From NCBI RefSeq assembly GCF_013283875.1, contig NZ_CP054139.1:2170001-2234000 (forward strand): 64,000 nucleotides of DNA, given 5' to 3'. The position numbers and the translations under genes are program-made. Of this stretch, positions 1 through 8,312 are shown piece by piece; the first letter of the stretch is position 1, and every line of letters starts with the position of its first letter. The notes under the pieces were generated by a model. It saw only the letters and a program-made list of their open reading frames with translations, was not told the DNA's origin and did no database searches. The DNA is from Mucilaginibacter mali (GTDB lineage Bacteria > Bacteroidota > Bacteroidia > Sphingobacteriales > Sphingobacteriaceae).

Positions 1-2
1 AT

Positions 3-1235
3 GTTTTAACTAACCTGCAGCAGATCATCGCGCAGGGGATGCTCATTATTTTTACCGTTTCGGCCATCTTATTATATCACCCGGTGCTGTTTGTATTATT
101 GCTGCTATTGTTATTGCCACCTGTAATTTTATTAGGCTGGTTTAGTCGCGGACAGCTTAAAAAGGTACGTGTACAGATCAAGCAAAGCAGCGCAAAGGCG
201 TTGCAATACCTGCACGAATCACTGGCTGGTTATGTAGAGGGGAATGTTTATCATGCATCAGGCTTCTTCATCAAACGCTATCTTCAGCATCAGCAACAGC
301 TTAATCAAAACATCGCTACCCAGCAAACTTTGCAGGGTTCATCGTCGCGGTTTATAGAAGTGTTTGCCCTTCTGGGCTTTTTTATCCTGGTGGTGATCAA
401 CAGTTATTTTAGCGGAAGGGATACTATTGATGTACTAACCATCGGTGTGTTTATGGCTGCGGCTTACAAGATCATCCCCGGTGCGGTGCGCATACTGAAC
501 AGCGTTACACAGATGAAAACGTATAGCTTCATTTTGGATGACCTTGCAAATGAAGCTTTACCAAAGGAAAATGTAACGACATCAGGGAGGAGTTCCGGAA
601 TAAACAATATCCGCTTTGATAATATTAGCTTTAAATTTAAGGACCATAATGTGGTGGATAACCTAAGCTTCGGGTTGCAACCCGGCGATATTGCCGGGAT
701 ATCTGGTGTATCCGGTCGCGGTAAAACAACTATTATTAATTTATTGCTGGGATTTTTGCAGCAGGATAGTGGTTTGATATTTATAAATAACGAAATTAGT
801 GATATCGCGTATCGTAAAACCTACTGGCAAAGGATAGCGTATGTAAAGCAACAAGCTTTTTTTATTAATGATACCATCCTGAAGAACATTACTTTAACAG
901 AAGATGGTTTTGATAAAGCAAGGCTGGATAAGGCTTTGCAGATAAGTGGTTTGGATGTGCTTTTAAATACATTCCCTGAGGGAATAGATAAATTAATAAA
1001 AGAGCACGGTAAGAACATCAGCGGGGGACAACGACAGCGGGTTGCACTGGCACGTGCGCTGTACCATGATCACGATCTGCTGATACTTGACGAGCCATTT
1101 AGCGAACTGGACGAGGATGCTGAGCGGGAAATATTGACCCGTTTAGGCAGCGATAATACTAAGGGTATAATGGTGCTTTTAATAACGCATAACAAAGCAA
1201 GTTTGTGCTTTTGCAATAAAATTATTTTAGCCTGA
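3..1235 (+). CDS. ABC transporter, fused membrane/ATPase protein (5' end outside window)
   Basis: Exporter-type ABC half transporter. The reading frame is open to the left edge of the window (first in-window ATG at 39), and only about two thirds of a usual ~590-residue protein is present, so the start lies upstream. Counting from the ATG at 39, residues 1-170 are hydrophobic membrane-domain helices, followed by a nucleotide-binding domain with Walker A GVSGRGKT (~224-231), Q-loop (~268), signature ISGGQ (~327), Walker B LLILDEP (~348) and the H-loop histidine (~381). The Walker A has Arg where Ser/Ala is more common. It overlaps the next glycosyltransferase by one base (stop/start TGATG), so the two are probably cotranscribed. 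A role in exporting a glycan or glycolipid is inferred from context; substrate unknown. Confidence 0.88.
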   Translation, partial: VLTNLQQIIAQGMLIIFTVSAILLYHPVLFVLLLLLLLPPVILLGWFSRGQLKKVRVQIKQSSAKALQYLHESLAGYVEGNVYHASGFFIKRYLQHQQQLNQNIATQQTLQGSSSRFIEVFALLGFFILVVINSYFSGRDTIDVLTIGVFMAAAYKIIPGAVRILNSVTQMKTYSFILDDLANEALPKENVTTSGRSSGINNIRFDNISFKFKDHNVVDNLSFGLQPGDIAGISGVSGRGKTTIINLLLGFLQQDSGLIFINNEISDIAYRKTYWQRIAYVKQQAFFINDTILKNITLTEDGFDKARLDKALQISGLDVLLNTFPEGIDKLIKEHGKNISGGQRQRVALARALYHDHDLLILDEPFSELDEDAEREILTRLGSDNTKGIMVLLITHNKASLCFCNKIILA

Positions 1236-2353
1236 TGAACGCTAAACCTAAAACATTGGTAATATTAAGTCCGGGGTTCCCTAAGGATGAGGGGGATACC
1301 ACGTGCCTGCCATTACAACAGGTCTTGCTGAAAACCATCAAGCAAAACCACCCCGAACTGGAATTGCTGATCATCGCCTTTCAATACCCTTTTAAAAAGC
1401 GAAATTATAGCTGGCACGGCATCCCGGTGATGGCATTTGGCGGCAGGGGCAGGGGCAATGTGTTACGTGCTTATAATTGGGCTAAGATTTGGGCGGCGCT
1501 GACTGGTATCAATAAAAAAAGAAATATACAGGGAATCCTGAGTTTTTGGCTGGGCGAATGTGCCTTTATTGGCGAACGCTTTGCACAAACACATCATCTG
1601 AAACATTATTGCTGGATATTGGGCCAGGATGCCAAACCAACTAACCGTTATTATCAACTAGCCCGCCTGCATGGCGAATCGATGCTGGCCTTATCTGACT
1701 TTATAGCCTCAAGCATATACATTAACTATGGGATGATGCCGAAGCATATTGTCCCCGGTGGACTGGATACCACTATGTTTGCTAACGGAAATTCAGAACG
1801 CGATATCGATATTTTAGCAGCAGGATCGCTGATCACGCTGAAGCAATACCATTTGTTTATAGAAGTGGTTTGCCGTTTAAGGCGGCAGAACCCCAATATT
1901 AAAGCTGTTTTATGCGGCGAGGGGCCGGATAGAACGCGCTTGACAAGCATGATCAAACGGTTAAAAATGGACGAGCACATTACGCTTGCAGGCGAATTGC
2001 CGCATGCAGATGTGCTCAAACAAATGCAGCGTTCGAAGATTTTCCTGCATACTTCAAGTTACGAGGGATTGGGCATGGTTTGCCTGGAAGCATTGTATGC
2101 AGGTGCGAAGGTGATCAGCTTCGTGAAACCGATGGACGCTGAAATTGCCAACTGGCACATCGCCGATAGTACTTTAACCATGGCCAATATAGCCCATGAT
2201 ATACTAAAGGATACCAGTACCATTTATTCGCCTATGCTTGTTTATGATATTAACGATATCGCCAGGCGGATAGCCGACCTTTATGCGGTTAGTCCTTCTA
2301 CTATCGCTTTAAAGCGCGTTGTAATGGCTTTAAATGAAAGTGTGGCGTTGTAA
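1235..2353 (+). CDS. Glycosyltransferase, GT4-type
   Basis: Retaining GT-B glycosyltransferase of the GT4/glycogen-synthase-like superfamily, expected to transfer a nucleotide-activated sugar to a growing surface glycan on the cytoplasmic face. At 372 residues it has the usual length. The C-terminal half has the donor-binding EX7E element (EGLGMVCLE, ~residues 280-288) and an upstream GEGP segment (~228) typical of the fold. The start codon overlaps the stop of the ABC transporter gene. Its 3' end overlaps the convergent glycosyltransferase gene on the other strand by 73 bp. The acceptor and sugar cannot be told from sequence. Confidence 0.9.
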   Translation: MNAKPKTLVILSPGFPKDEGDTTCLPLQQVLLKTIKQNHPELELLIIAFQYPFKKRNYSWHGIPVMAFGGRGRGNVLRAYNWAKIWAALTGINKKRNIQGILSFWLGECAFIGERFAQTHHLKHYCWILGQDAKPTNRYYQLARLHGESMLALSDFIASSIYINYGMMPKHIVPGGLDTTMFANGNSERDIDILAAGSLITLKQYHLFIEVVCRLRRQNPNIKAVLCGEGPDRTRLTSMIKRLKMDEHITLAGELPHADVLKQMQRSKIFLHTSSYEGLGMVCLEALYAGAKVISFVKPMDAEIANWHIADSTLTMANIAHDILKDTSTIYSPMLVYDINDIARRIADLYAVSPSTIALKRVVMALNESVAL

Positions 2354-3387
2354 TGAGTTAAAACCTCGGCCCGCTTTTGTTGCACATCTATTTGCCTGCT
2401 TTTTTGCAGGGCGCAGAACAACGCATCCTCCTTACCGGCTTCATACAATATCCCGCAGTTTCCATTATCGGTTATCATCCTGAAAGATGGAATATCGGTT
2501 ATTACAGGGATGCATCCACATGACATGGCCTCGCAAACCGCCGCGCCGCCGCTTTCGTAATGTGAAGTGGAGATAATAAAATCGGCGCTGTTGAACCAGT
2601 ATAATAATTCGTTGTGAGGTACTTTACCTATCAGTATGATGTTTTTCCTACAGTGCAGAGCGGCATCAAGCAGTTGCTTAATGGCAGGCAACAGATTATT
2701 GGTTTGGTAGATAAGGTACAATTTAGCCGCAGGGTGTATCTCCAGATAGCGTAAAAATGATTTGATGGCCATTAAGGGATCTTTATTGCTATCGAGGTTA
2801 CCTATCCACAAATACGAGGGTTGCCCGTTTACTCCTGTTTTTGATAGAGCCGCCTGCCGGTTAACCGGCGCGAATACTGACGAAACCGGCATTAATTCGT
2901 GAATTTTATCAGCCCGGCTGATATTGCCGCTGCTCTGCCACTCATCGCCCATTTGTTTCGATGCGAACAGGTAGGCATTTATGCTTTTGTCGGATACCCT
3001 GTTGATATATTTTTTTATTCCGTTGCCCGGCCGTTCGGCACGATGTTGTATGATGATCCTTACTTTTTTTCCCAATATCAGTCGCAGTTGCATAATTTCC
3101 AGCGGATGCTGCAAACCGTTGATGATAACAACATCGGGCTTTAGCTTTTTTACATATTTGTGTATCCGGTAGGGGAAATGGGTTTTCTCGCGGTTGAGGT
3201 TTACAAAACGGTAATTTACGTCCTTGTGAACGTATTCGCCAACATAATCAATTTGCTTAATGTAATAAACAGTATCGGTCTCGGACAGACATTCAGGCAT
3301 ACCGGCATAAGGCGCTATCCGGTTGATCCAGCTTTGCGGGGTATCAAAGCCGGGCGAGTAGTAATAGCCGAGGAAAACGTAAATCAT
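2281..3387 (-). CDS. Glycosyltransferase, GT4-type
   Basis: Second GT-B enzyme of the locus (368 residues). The C-terminal domain carries an EX7E element (ESGGAAVCE) followed by a CGCIPVIT stretch, as in GT4 enzymes, and the N-terminus begins with a short beta-strand run ending in YYYSPG. It is the last gene of the minus-strand unit that starts at 8170 and lies 11 bp after the flavin reductase-like gene. Its final ~24 codons are antisense to the end of the plus-strand glycosyltransferase, so both genes stop without room for separate terminators. Substrate unknown. Confidence 0.88.
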   Translation of the reverse strand: MIYVFLGYYYSPGFDTPQSWINRIAPYAGMPECLSETDTVYYIKQIDYVGEYVHKDVNYRFVNLNREKTHFPYRIHKYVKKLKPDVVIINGLQHPLEIMQLRLILGKKVRIIIQHRAERPGNGIKKYINRVSDKSINAYLFASKQMGDEWQSSGNISRADKIHELMPVSSVFAPVNRQAALSKTGVNGQPSYLWIGNLDSNKDPLMAIKSFLRYLEIHPAAKLYLIYQTNNLLPAIKQLLDAALHCRKNIILIGKVPHNELLYWFNSADFIISTSHYESGGAAVCEAMSCGCIPVITDIPSFRMITDNGNCGILYEAGKEDALFCALQKSRQIDVQQKRAEVLTHYNATLSFKAITTRFKAIVEGLTA

Positions 3388-3398
3388 CGCTGTGTGTT

Positions 3399-4313
3399 TT
3401 AAAATAGCCCCTCCATGCTTTTGTAATTACCCTGTTGCGCCTGCAAAAAGCCTACATGATACAGCGATGCCGGGTTTTGCCTGATCACTCTTTTATTTAC
3501 CACTTTGCCAAGCAGCAGCATGTGGTATCCCATTTTTTGATGATGAACGATCTCTACCTCCTTATACCAACCCGAAAATTCGGGCACCGGGAAACCGAAC
3601 ATCTCGCTGTTAGATACACCAAAGCTTAGTTGGCCTACAGGCGTAGGCACCTTGCTGGAGTGCTTGCCCAGGTTATAAACTGTATCGATATCTACGTTAC
3701 TGGTATCGCAGATAACCACTTTTTTTGCTTCAAGTATTTTATCAAGCGTGATGTTAGTGGTACGCAACCCAAGCAGGTATAATCCCTCGGCTTCGATATA
3801 ACTATGGATATCCATCGGGAAGATATTGCAATAATCGGCATCGCGGTACGATACAATGATAATGCTGCGTGGGTAAGAATATAATGCGCTGATCACTTCG
3901 CGGTGATGGTAGGTATTGTTCTTCGCCCGCAGTAAATAGCCGAAGAATACCAGGCGATGCAGTATGCTTAGCTGATAATTGCCGACTTTTAGAATCTTAT
4001 AAAGCAATAAAACCCCGTGCTCCGTCTGTATCTGTTCAATTAATGAGACCCAGATGCGTGCATTAAGCGTATCCTCATTTATAAATTCAATTTTGGAAAA
4101 TTGGAGATCGGCCATATCCGCCTGTTTTTGCGGCAACCAAACGGCCATGCAAAACGGGGCCAGGCAGATCATCCCATGCTGGCGGGTGATATCGAAACTG
4201 TAAGGGCCGCTTGTCAGCATCACCCGCTCGGCAATCTCATCTGCCTGCAAACGGGTGATCATAAAGGCCTGTATCTTGCCGGCACGTTTAAAAAAAAGGT
4301 TCTTGATCAGCAT
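3399..4313 (-). CDS. Flavin reductase-like (FMN-binding split-barrel) protein
   Basis: 304 residues. The central part (from about residue 140) reads like the flavin-reductase/DIM6-NTAB split barrel: a YPRSIIIVSY strand, a DADYCNIFPMD segment where the family has an N-P/S-xx flavin-contact loop, then a small-residue strand, and near the end a HMLLLGKVV strand matching the usual closing strand. The N-terminal ~130 residues are not recognised. The gene sits between a glycosyltransferase and an acyltransferase in the minus-strand unit, so a redox step in glycan precursor modification is possible, but that is inference. The family call is moderate; a pyridoxamine-oxidase-like relative is the main alternative. 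Confidence 0.6.
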   Translation of the reverse strand: MLIKNLFFKRAGKIQAFMITRLQADEIAERVMLTSGPYSFDITRQHGMICLAPFCMAVWLPQKQADMADLQFSKIEFINEDTLNARIWVSLIEQIQTEHGVLLLYKILKVGNYQLSILHRLVFFGYLLRAKNNTYHHREVISALYSYPRSIIIVSYRDADYCNIFPMDIHSYIEAEGLYLLGLRTTNITLDKILEAKKVVICDTSNVDIDTVYNLGKHSSKVPTPVGQLSFGVSNSEMFGFPVPEFSGWYKEVEIVHHQKMGYHMLLLGKVVNKRVIRQNPASLYHVGFLQAQQGNYKSMEGLF

Positions 4314-4329
4314 GGCACAGGTGTTTATT

Positions 4330-5274
4330 TTAAAATGTATCGATATCAGCCGCGGTAAATTTTATGCGGTTAAGTGGAAGCCGCTCGCCCGTTTCCTTAA
4401 AAATTACCTGGAACGAGGGCGCCGACCAGTAACGCTCGTTAAAAAGACCGTGTAGTTTTGTGCCCGGGCTCGATTGAAATATTACCTGCTTAACCCCAAG
4501 CCGGCGTGCCAGTTGCAACACAGTATGCATTACCCTGCTGAAATTATTAGTAGCGAGGCATATATCGCCTATAATAAGCCCATTGCTTATCTTTAACCAA
4601 ACCAGTGCGTGTTTGGCCCTTATCACCACGGTAGGGCTGTATGTTTTATAACGAAAATGATCATCAGTTCGATAAACCCCGTCAAAGCCCTCATTTAGCG
4701 CTGAGTTATTTATGCCCTGCTGGGCAACGCTATATTTCTTGAGGATTTTATTGGCGTAAGCCGTGTACAGATGTCGCAACATGGGCAACTTTTTAAGCTT
4801 GTGCTCCCAATTATAACGATGGACGGGGATCACAAAGCAGTCCATGGTATCGGCAACCTGCCATCCCAACTTATCAACATAACCAGGCAGCGCATTTTGG
4901 TTGGGGAAGCCAAAAACGGTATGTATCCCGTTCTCGCGGCATAGTTCTACAGTTAAGCTGGCCAATTTTAAAAACAACCCCCGCCCCCGGTGATCCGGAT
5001 GGGTCATAGCATCGGCAGCCTGGGCTGTTGATATTTTTTTATTGCCATGCTGCAACAGGCAGGGGAGCGCGCCATAAAACGCAACCGGCAAACCATCCTG
5101 GTTATAAGCGATGTAACCCATATACTTTATGCCCATATAGGCCGTATTGTACTTGCCCCTAAAAAACGCAATACTTTGTTCACGATGATACACTGCTTTG
5201 AACAGGCGGCAAACATCCCCAATGTCATCAGGCGATAGGCGCTTTATATTATATATATCGATGGGCTTACTCAT
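4330..5274 (-). CDS. GNAT-family acyltransferase
   Basis: 314-residue protein with an N-terminal GNAT domain. The acetyl-CoA loop is visible as THPDHRGRGLFLKLA (~residues 90-105; R/QxxGxG/A motif), followed by GFPNQNALPGYVDKLGW, the usual beta5-alpha4 region. The C-terminal half is longer than a minimal GNAT and looks like a second degenerate domain, as in enzymes that acylate sugars or cell-wall precursors. It overlaps the 3' end of the deacetylase gene by 8 bp (translational coupling). Together with that deacetylase it suggests removal and replacement of N-acyl groups on the glycan; this pairing is inference. Confidence 0.8.
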   Translation of the reverse strand: MSKPIDIYNIKRLSPDDIGDVCRLFKAVYHREQSIAFFRGKYNTAYMGIKYMGYIAYNQDGLPVAFYGALPCLLQHGNKKISTAQAADAMTHPDHRGRGLFLKLASLTVELCRENGIHTVFGFPNQNALPGYVDKLGWQVADTMDCFVIPVHRYNWEHKLKKLPMLRHLYTAYANKILKKYSVAQQGINNSALNEGFDGVYRTDDHFRYKTYSPTVVIRAKHALVWLKISNGLIIGDICLATNNFSRVMHTVLQLARRLGVKQVIFQSSPGTKLHGLFNERYWSAPSFQVIFKETGERLPLNRIKFTAADIDTF

Positions 5275-6274
5275 ATCGCCTGTTTACTGTGGCATGCATT
5301 TGATTATTGACAGATATAAACGGATTTATCACAAAGCGCTCATGCATGGCAGGGTTTTCTTTATCCTGTTCAAACAGAGAGTCGAGTAGCAGTAGTTTAT
5401 CGTATCCTGCATTTATACACGTATTAACAACATCGGGATCATAGCTTCCATAAGGAAAAGCAAAACTATCAACTGATTTTTGTATGATGTTTTCGAGATA
5501 GGTTTTTGATTGTTTTATCTCGATAATTGATTTTTCTAAACTAATATTAGCCAAGTCGTTATGATAATATCCATGTGAGCCGATGGTAACATATGGTGAT
5601 GCGGACATCTGCTTTATCTGTTCCTCTGTCATTTGCAGCCAGTAGTCTTCATCCTTTGCGTTCTCCCGGAACGGCGCCAGCGGGTATAATTCTCCCATCA
5701 CAACTACCTTTTGCTCAAAACCAACCTTACGCAGACTATCGGCCAGTCTTATACCAGTGTTGGTGTCATAATAACGATTAACCCTATCCTTAACAAACAC
5801 CCCATCTTTTATGCCGATTCGTGCCGGGCCATATTTGCTGACGATGCTTAAGAAATCGTTCCACAAAATGTCATACCCGGCCTGCCGGATGGCTGTTATA
5901 AAGAATGTAGCCGGTACCCGGTACTTTTCAAGCAAAGGCAAAACGTATTTGTAGTTATTGGCAAAGCCATCATCAAAAGTGAGGCAGACATTGAATTTAT
6001 CCGGGTGGAATTTCTGATCGTAATAATCCTGCAGTGATAAGATATGGAAATGCTTTGTATAATATTGCAGGTGCCGTTCAAAGGTTTTCAGCGTTAAAAA
6101 GAGGGTGTTGAACCGGGTATGATCATCCAAACAGATACCGTGATACGTGAGGATGCGGCTACCCTTAACACCTTGATAAAAACCTGCATCCAAACCCATA
6201 CCATGCCTGATATCCCGGTACAGGTGTACGGCATTTCGGCGTACTTTGGTTTGGATCTTCTGCGCTAAATTCAT
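5267..6274 (-). CDS. Polysaccharide deacetylase (NodB/CE4 domain)
   Basis: 335 residues. CE4 motifs are in order: LTFDDGF (motif 1, catalytic and metal Asp), SHGYYH (motif 2, metal His pair, spacing S/T-H-x3-H) and FAFPYGSYD (motif 3). Members remove N- or O-acetyl groups from sugars in polysaccharides. I see no clear signal peptide at the N-terminus (NLAQKIQTKVRR), so it may act on cytoplasmic or membrane-linked intermediates. It lies 4 bp after the amidohydrolase gene and overlaps the acyltransferase gene, firmly inside the minus-strand glycan operon. Confidence 0.9.
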   Translation of the reverse strand: MNLAQKIQTKVRRNAVHLYRDIRHGMGLDAGFYQGVKGSRILTYHGICLDDHTRFNTLFLTLKTFERHLQYYTKHFHILSLQDYYDQKFHPDKFNVCLTFDDGFANNYKYVLPLLEKYRVPATFFITAIRQAGYDILWNDFLSIVSKYGPARIGIKDGVFVKDRVNRYYDTNTGIRLADSLRKVGFEQKVVVMGELYPLAPFRENAKDEDYWLQMTEEQIKQMSASPYVTIGSHGYYHNDLANISLEKSIIEIKQSKTYLENIIQKSVDSFAFPYGSYDPDVVNTCINAGYDKLLLLDSLFEQDKENPAMHERFVINPFISVNNQMHATVNRRYE

Positions 6275-6278
6275 TTAA

Positions 6279-7430
6279 TTAATTATGACAGGTGCAATGC
6301 ACAGGGAACTGTGCATCAGTATAGTATCGCTTAATATCGGCCATTAGTTTAGGCAGGTCGCCATATACATATTTGTATACGCCACCAATCCTTATCTTGC
6401 TGAAATTTTGCTTCGGCAGTTGATTCAACTGGCTGTATAATATCTCATCGAATAAGCGGATATTACCTTTATGGATTACCAAAAGTATATCTGCAGGACC
6501 TATAGACAGCAGGTTTTCTATCGTATTCGGTGCGCCTTTCAGGCGGGCTACAACTATATCGGCGTCCCGGCCGGAGGCGATGATCCCGGCATTCAATTCC
6601 CATGTCTTTGCCGCACTGATAGTAAGGTCATTATACAACTCCTGATCATCTAAATATCCTGCTTTACGGGCTGTGCGGATATGCTCCCAGATATTCCAAT
6701 CGCCGGTAAGCGTCGAATCGGTACCAAAAAGCACCTGTGTATAATTCTTCAACCGGTTAACAGGGGCAGTTACACCCAGCATAAAGTAATTAGTTTGCGG
6801 GCACCATACCAATGCCTTAAACTCCTTAGCCTGCCTCGGGGTCATGGCTACGCCGTGAACGCCGATCATTTCACGGTGCAGTAAGTTCCAGTTTATTAAT
6901 TGGTCTATCTCCGTTTCGGCGGCTTTATCAATGCCTTCACCGGTATGGATCACTACAGGCATGTTCTTCCTCAGCGGGTTATTTAACCGGCGCTTCCACT
7001 GCTTTTCAAACTGTACCGAATGTAGCGACTGACAATTATCTAAAATGGTAACAGGGGAGTTGCTGATGGGCAATTGCTCACCGTGGTTCACCACTGTGGT
7101 TACTCCGCACAGCAGGTTTTTGTACACGCCCCATTGCGTGCGCAGGTTTTGCGGTACGTTTAAAACGGCGGCAATTTCCTGCGGATATTTTTTATGGATA
7201 TAGTTGCCCCACTCGGTATAGTTTTGATATTGGCGGTCACCCAGTTGGGAGAAAAGGTTAAAATCCAAATGATCGTGCGAGTTGATCAGTCCCGGGAAGA
7301 TCACAGCATCGTTAAAAACAAGCTGCGTATTATCGTCATGCACATCGGTAGCATCAACAATAAGCCCCCCGCTGATATGGATATCAACCTCCTCATTACT
7401 GCCAACCCGGTACACATTGCTCAGTTTCAT
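6279..7430 (-). CDS. Amidohydrolase-superfamily enzyme
   Basis: 383 residues. The metal-dependent hydrolase signature is visible: HDH in INSHDHLDFNLF near residue 52, VIHTGEG (~160), GVHGVAMT (~194) and FGTDSTLTG (~235, catalytic Asp), the order found in the ATZ/TRZ-chlorohydrolase and cytosine-deaminase-like group. Such enzymes deaminate or dechlorinate ring substrates or hydrolyse amides, and are not standard in glycan loci. The start codon overlaps the methyltransferase stop by 4 bp (ATGA), so they are cotranscribed. Substrate unknown; a modified nucleotide or base-like decoration is only a guess. Confidence 0.83.
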   Translation of the reverse strand: MKLSNVYRVGSNEEVDIHISGGLIVDATDVHDDNTQLVFNDAVIFPGLINSHDHLDFNLFSQLGDRQYQNYTEWGNYIHKKYPQEIAAVLNVPQNLRTQWGVYKNLLCGVTTVVNHGEQLPISNSPVTILDNCQSLHSVQFEKQWKRRLNNPLRKNMPVVIHTGEGIDKAAETEIDQLINWNLLHREMIGVHGVAMTPRQAKEFKALVWCPQTNYFMLGVTAPVNRLKNYTQVLFGTDSTLTGDWNIWEHIRTARKAGYLDDQELYNDLTISAAKTWELNAGIIASGRDADIVVARLKGAPNTIENLLSIGPADILLVIHKGNIRLFDEILYSQLNQLPKQNFSKIRIGGVYKYVYGDLPKLMADIKRYYTDAQFPVHCTCHN

Positions 7431-8170
7431 GCCTTTTGTTTAAAATGCAGGCCATAAATAATAGGCATCCCCTTAAATTTCTCATACACGTGCAGTGCGT
7501 TCTGGCTTTCATAATAATGCTTCAGGGTCTCGTCGATAATGATCTGCTGCTCGCTCACTACTTCCCAATCTTTAAGACTCATAATAGCCTTTATGCTGGC
7601 CAGCTGATGCACAAAATTACGTACCGCGATATGGCTGCCGTTATGTTTAAACGTGCGCTGCCCGCCCATATCCAGGGCTTGCGGATGGAAATCGGTGATC
7701 AGGATATCGCCGTTATTTTTCACTATCCGGCACCAGTTTAACAGACTGTTTTCTAAGTTTTTAATATGTGCTACCGTAAGTGTAGATACAATGATATCGA
7801 AGTTATCGGTTGGGATATTCAGCAGCGAATCGTTAGTTACCAGTTCGGTATCGGCCTGTGGAAATTTTTCCTTTAAACGGTTCAGCATCCCGGCCGATAC
7901 ATCAAAGCCGGTAATATGTGCCGGTTGCCATTGCAGCATCTTTTGCCAATGCCGCCCTGTACCACAACCAATATCGGCCACGCGTTTATCCTTGATATCG
8001 ATAGCTGATAACAGCCTGCGGAAGACCACCTCATCCAGGTCAAGCATCAGGTTGCCCGGCTGGTTATCATAATTAACCGACCAAATATCGTAAGCTGGCC
8101 CCGCCTCAGTTTCGGGGATGCGGGTGCGTTGCAGGCCTTTGGGCAGATACTTTTTTAGTTCCTGTAGCAT
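7427..8170 (-). CDS. Class I SAM-dependent methyltransferase
   Basis: 247 residues, Rossmann methyltransferase. Motif I is VADIGCGTGRHW (~residues 64-75), followed by a GFDVS acidic strand (motif II) and a post-motif region FDIIVSTLTVAHI. It is the first gene of the minus-strand unit 8170 to 2281 and is preceded by an ECF-like promoter motif only ~28 bp from the ATG. It overlaps the amidohydrolase gene. A small-molecule or sugar O-/N-methylation role is inferred from context. Confidence 0.87.
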   Translation of the reverse strand: MLQELKKYLPKGLQRTRIPETEAGPAYDIWSVNYDNQPGNLMLDLDEVVFRRLLSAIDIKDKRVADIGCGTGRHWQKMLQWQPAHITGFDVSAGMLNRLKEKFPQADTELVTNDSLLNIPTDNFDIIVSTLTVAHIKNLENSLLNWCRIVKNNGDILITDFHPQALDMGGQRTFKHNGSHIAVRNFVHQLASIKAIMSLKDWEVVSEQQIIIDETLKHYYESQNALHVYEKFKGMPIIYGLHFKQKA

Positions 8171-8197
8171 GGGCGTTTTATTGGTGGTTTTAATAAA

Positions 8198-8227
8198 GGA
8201 TACGGGCTGTAAAATATAATGGTTGCT
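8198..8227 (-). promoter_or_regulatory. ECF-type promoter motif, minus-strand glycan unit
   Basis: Read on the minus strand: AGCAACC, 16-nt spacer, CGTATCC, ending 28 bp before the methyltransferase ATG at 8170. It is one of eight copies of the same motif in the first 24 kb and forms a divergent pair with the copy at 8251. The first base of the -35 box differs from the GGCAACC consensus. Confidence 0.7.
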
Positions 8228-8250
8228 TAGGTAGTTTTATTTGATACAAA

Positions 8251-8280
8251 GGCAACCCGCAGGCGTCAACGGGCGTAATT
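8251..8280 (+). promoter_or_regulatory. ECF-type promoter motif, radical SAM unit
   Basis: GGCAACC, 16-nt spacer, CGTAATT, ending 33 bp before the ATG at 8313. It would drive the plus-strand unit of three radical SAM genes and a methyltransferase. Same spacing and boxes as the other copies. Confidence 0.75.
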
Positions 8281-8312
8281 ATTATCAGAAACATTGCTGA
8301 GAGAACAGATAT

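Noticed and set aside
4132..4138. Further GGCAACC copies (here and at 4852, 33532, 38455, 57196 and in the riboswitch at 61258)
   Set aside because: All are within genes or the riboswitch and lack a CGT box at 16 nt. They serve as negative controls for the promoter motif.
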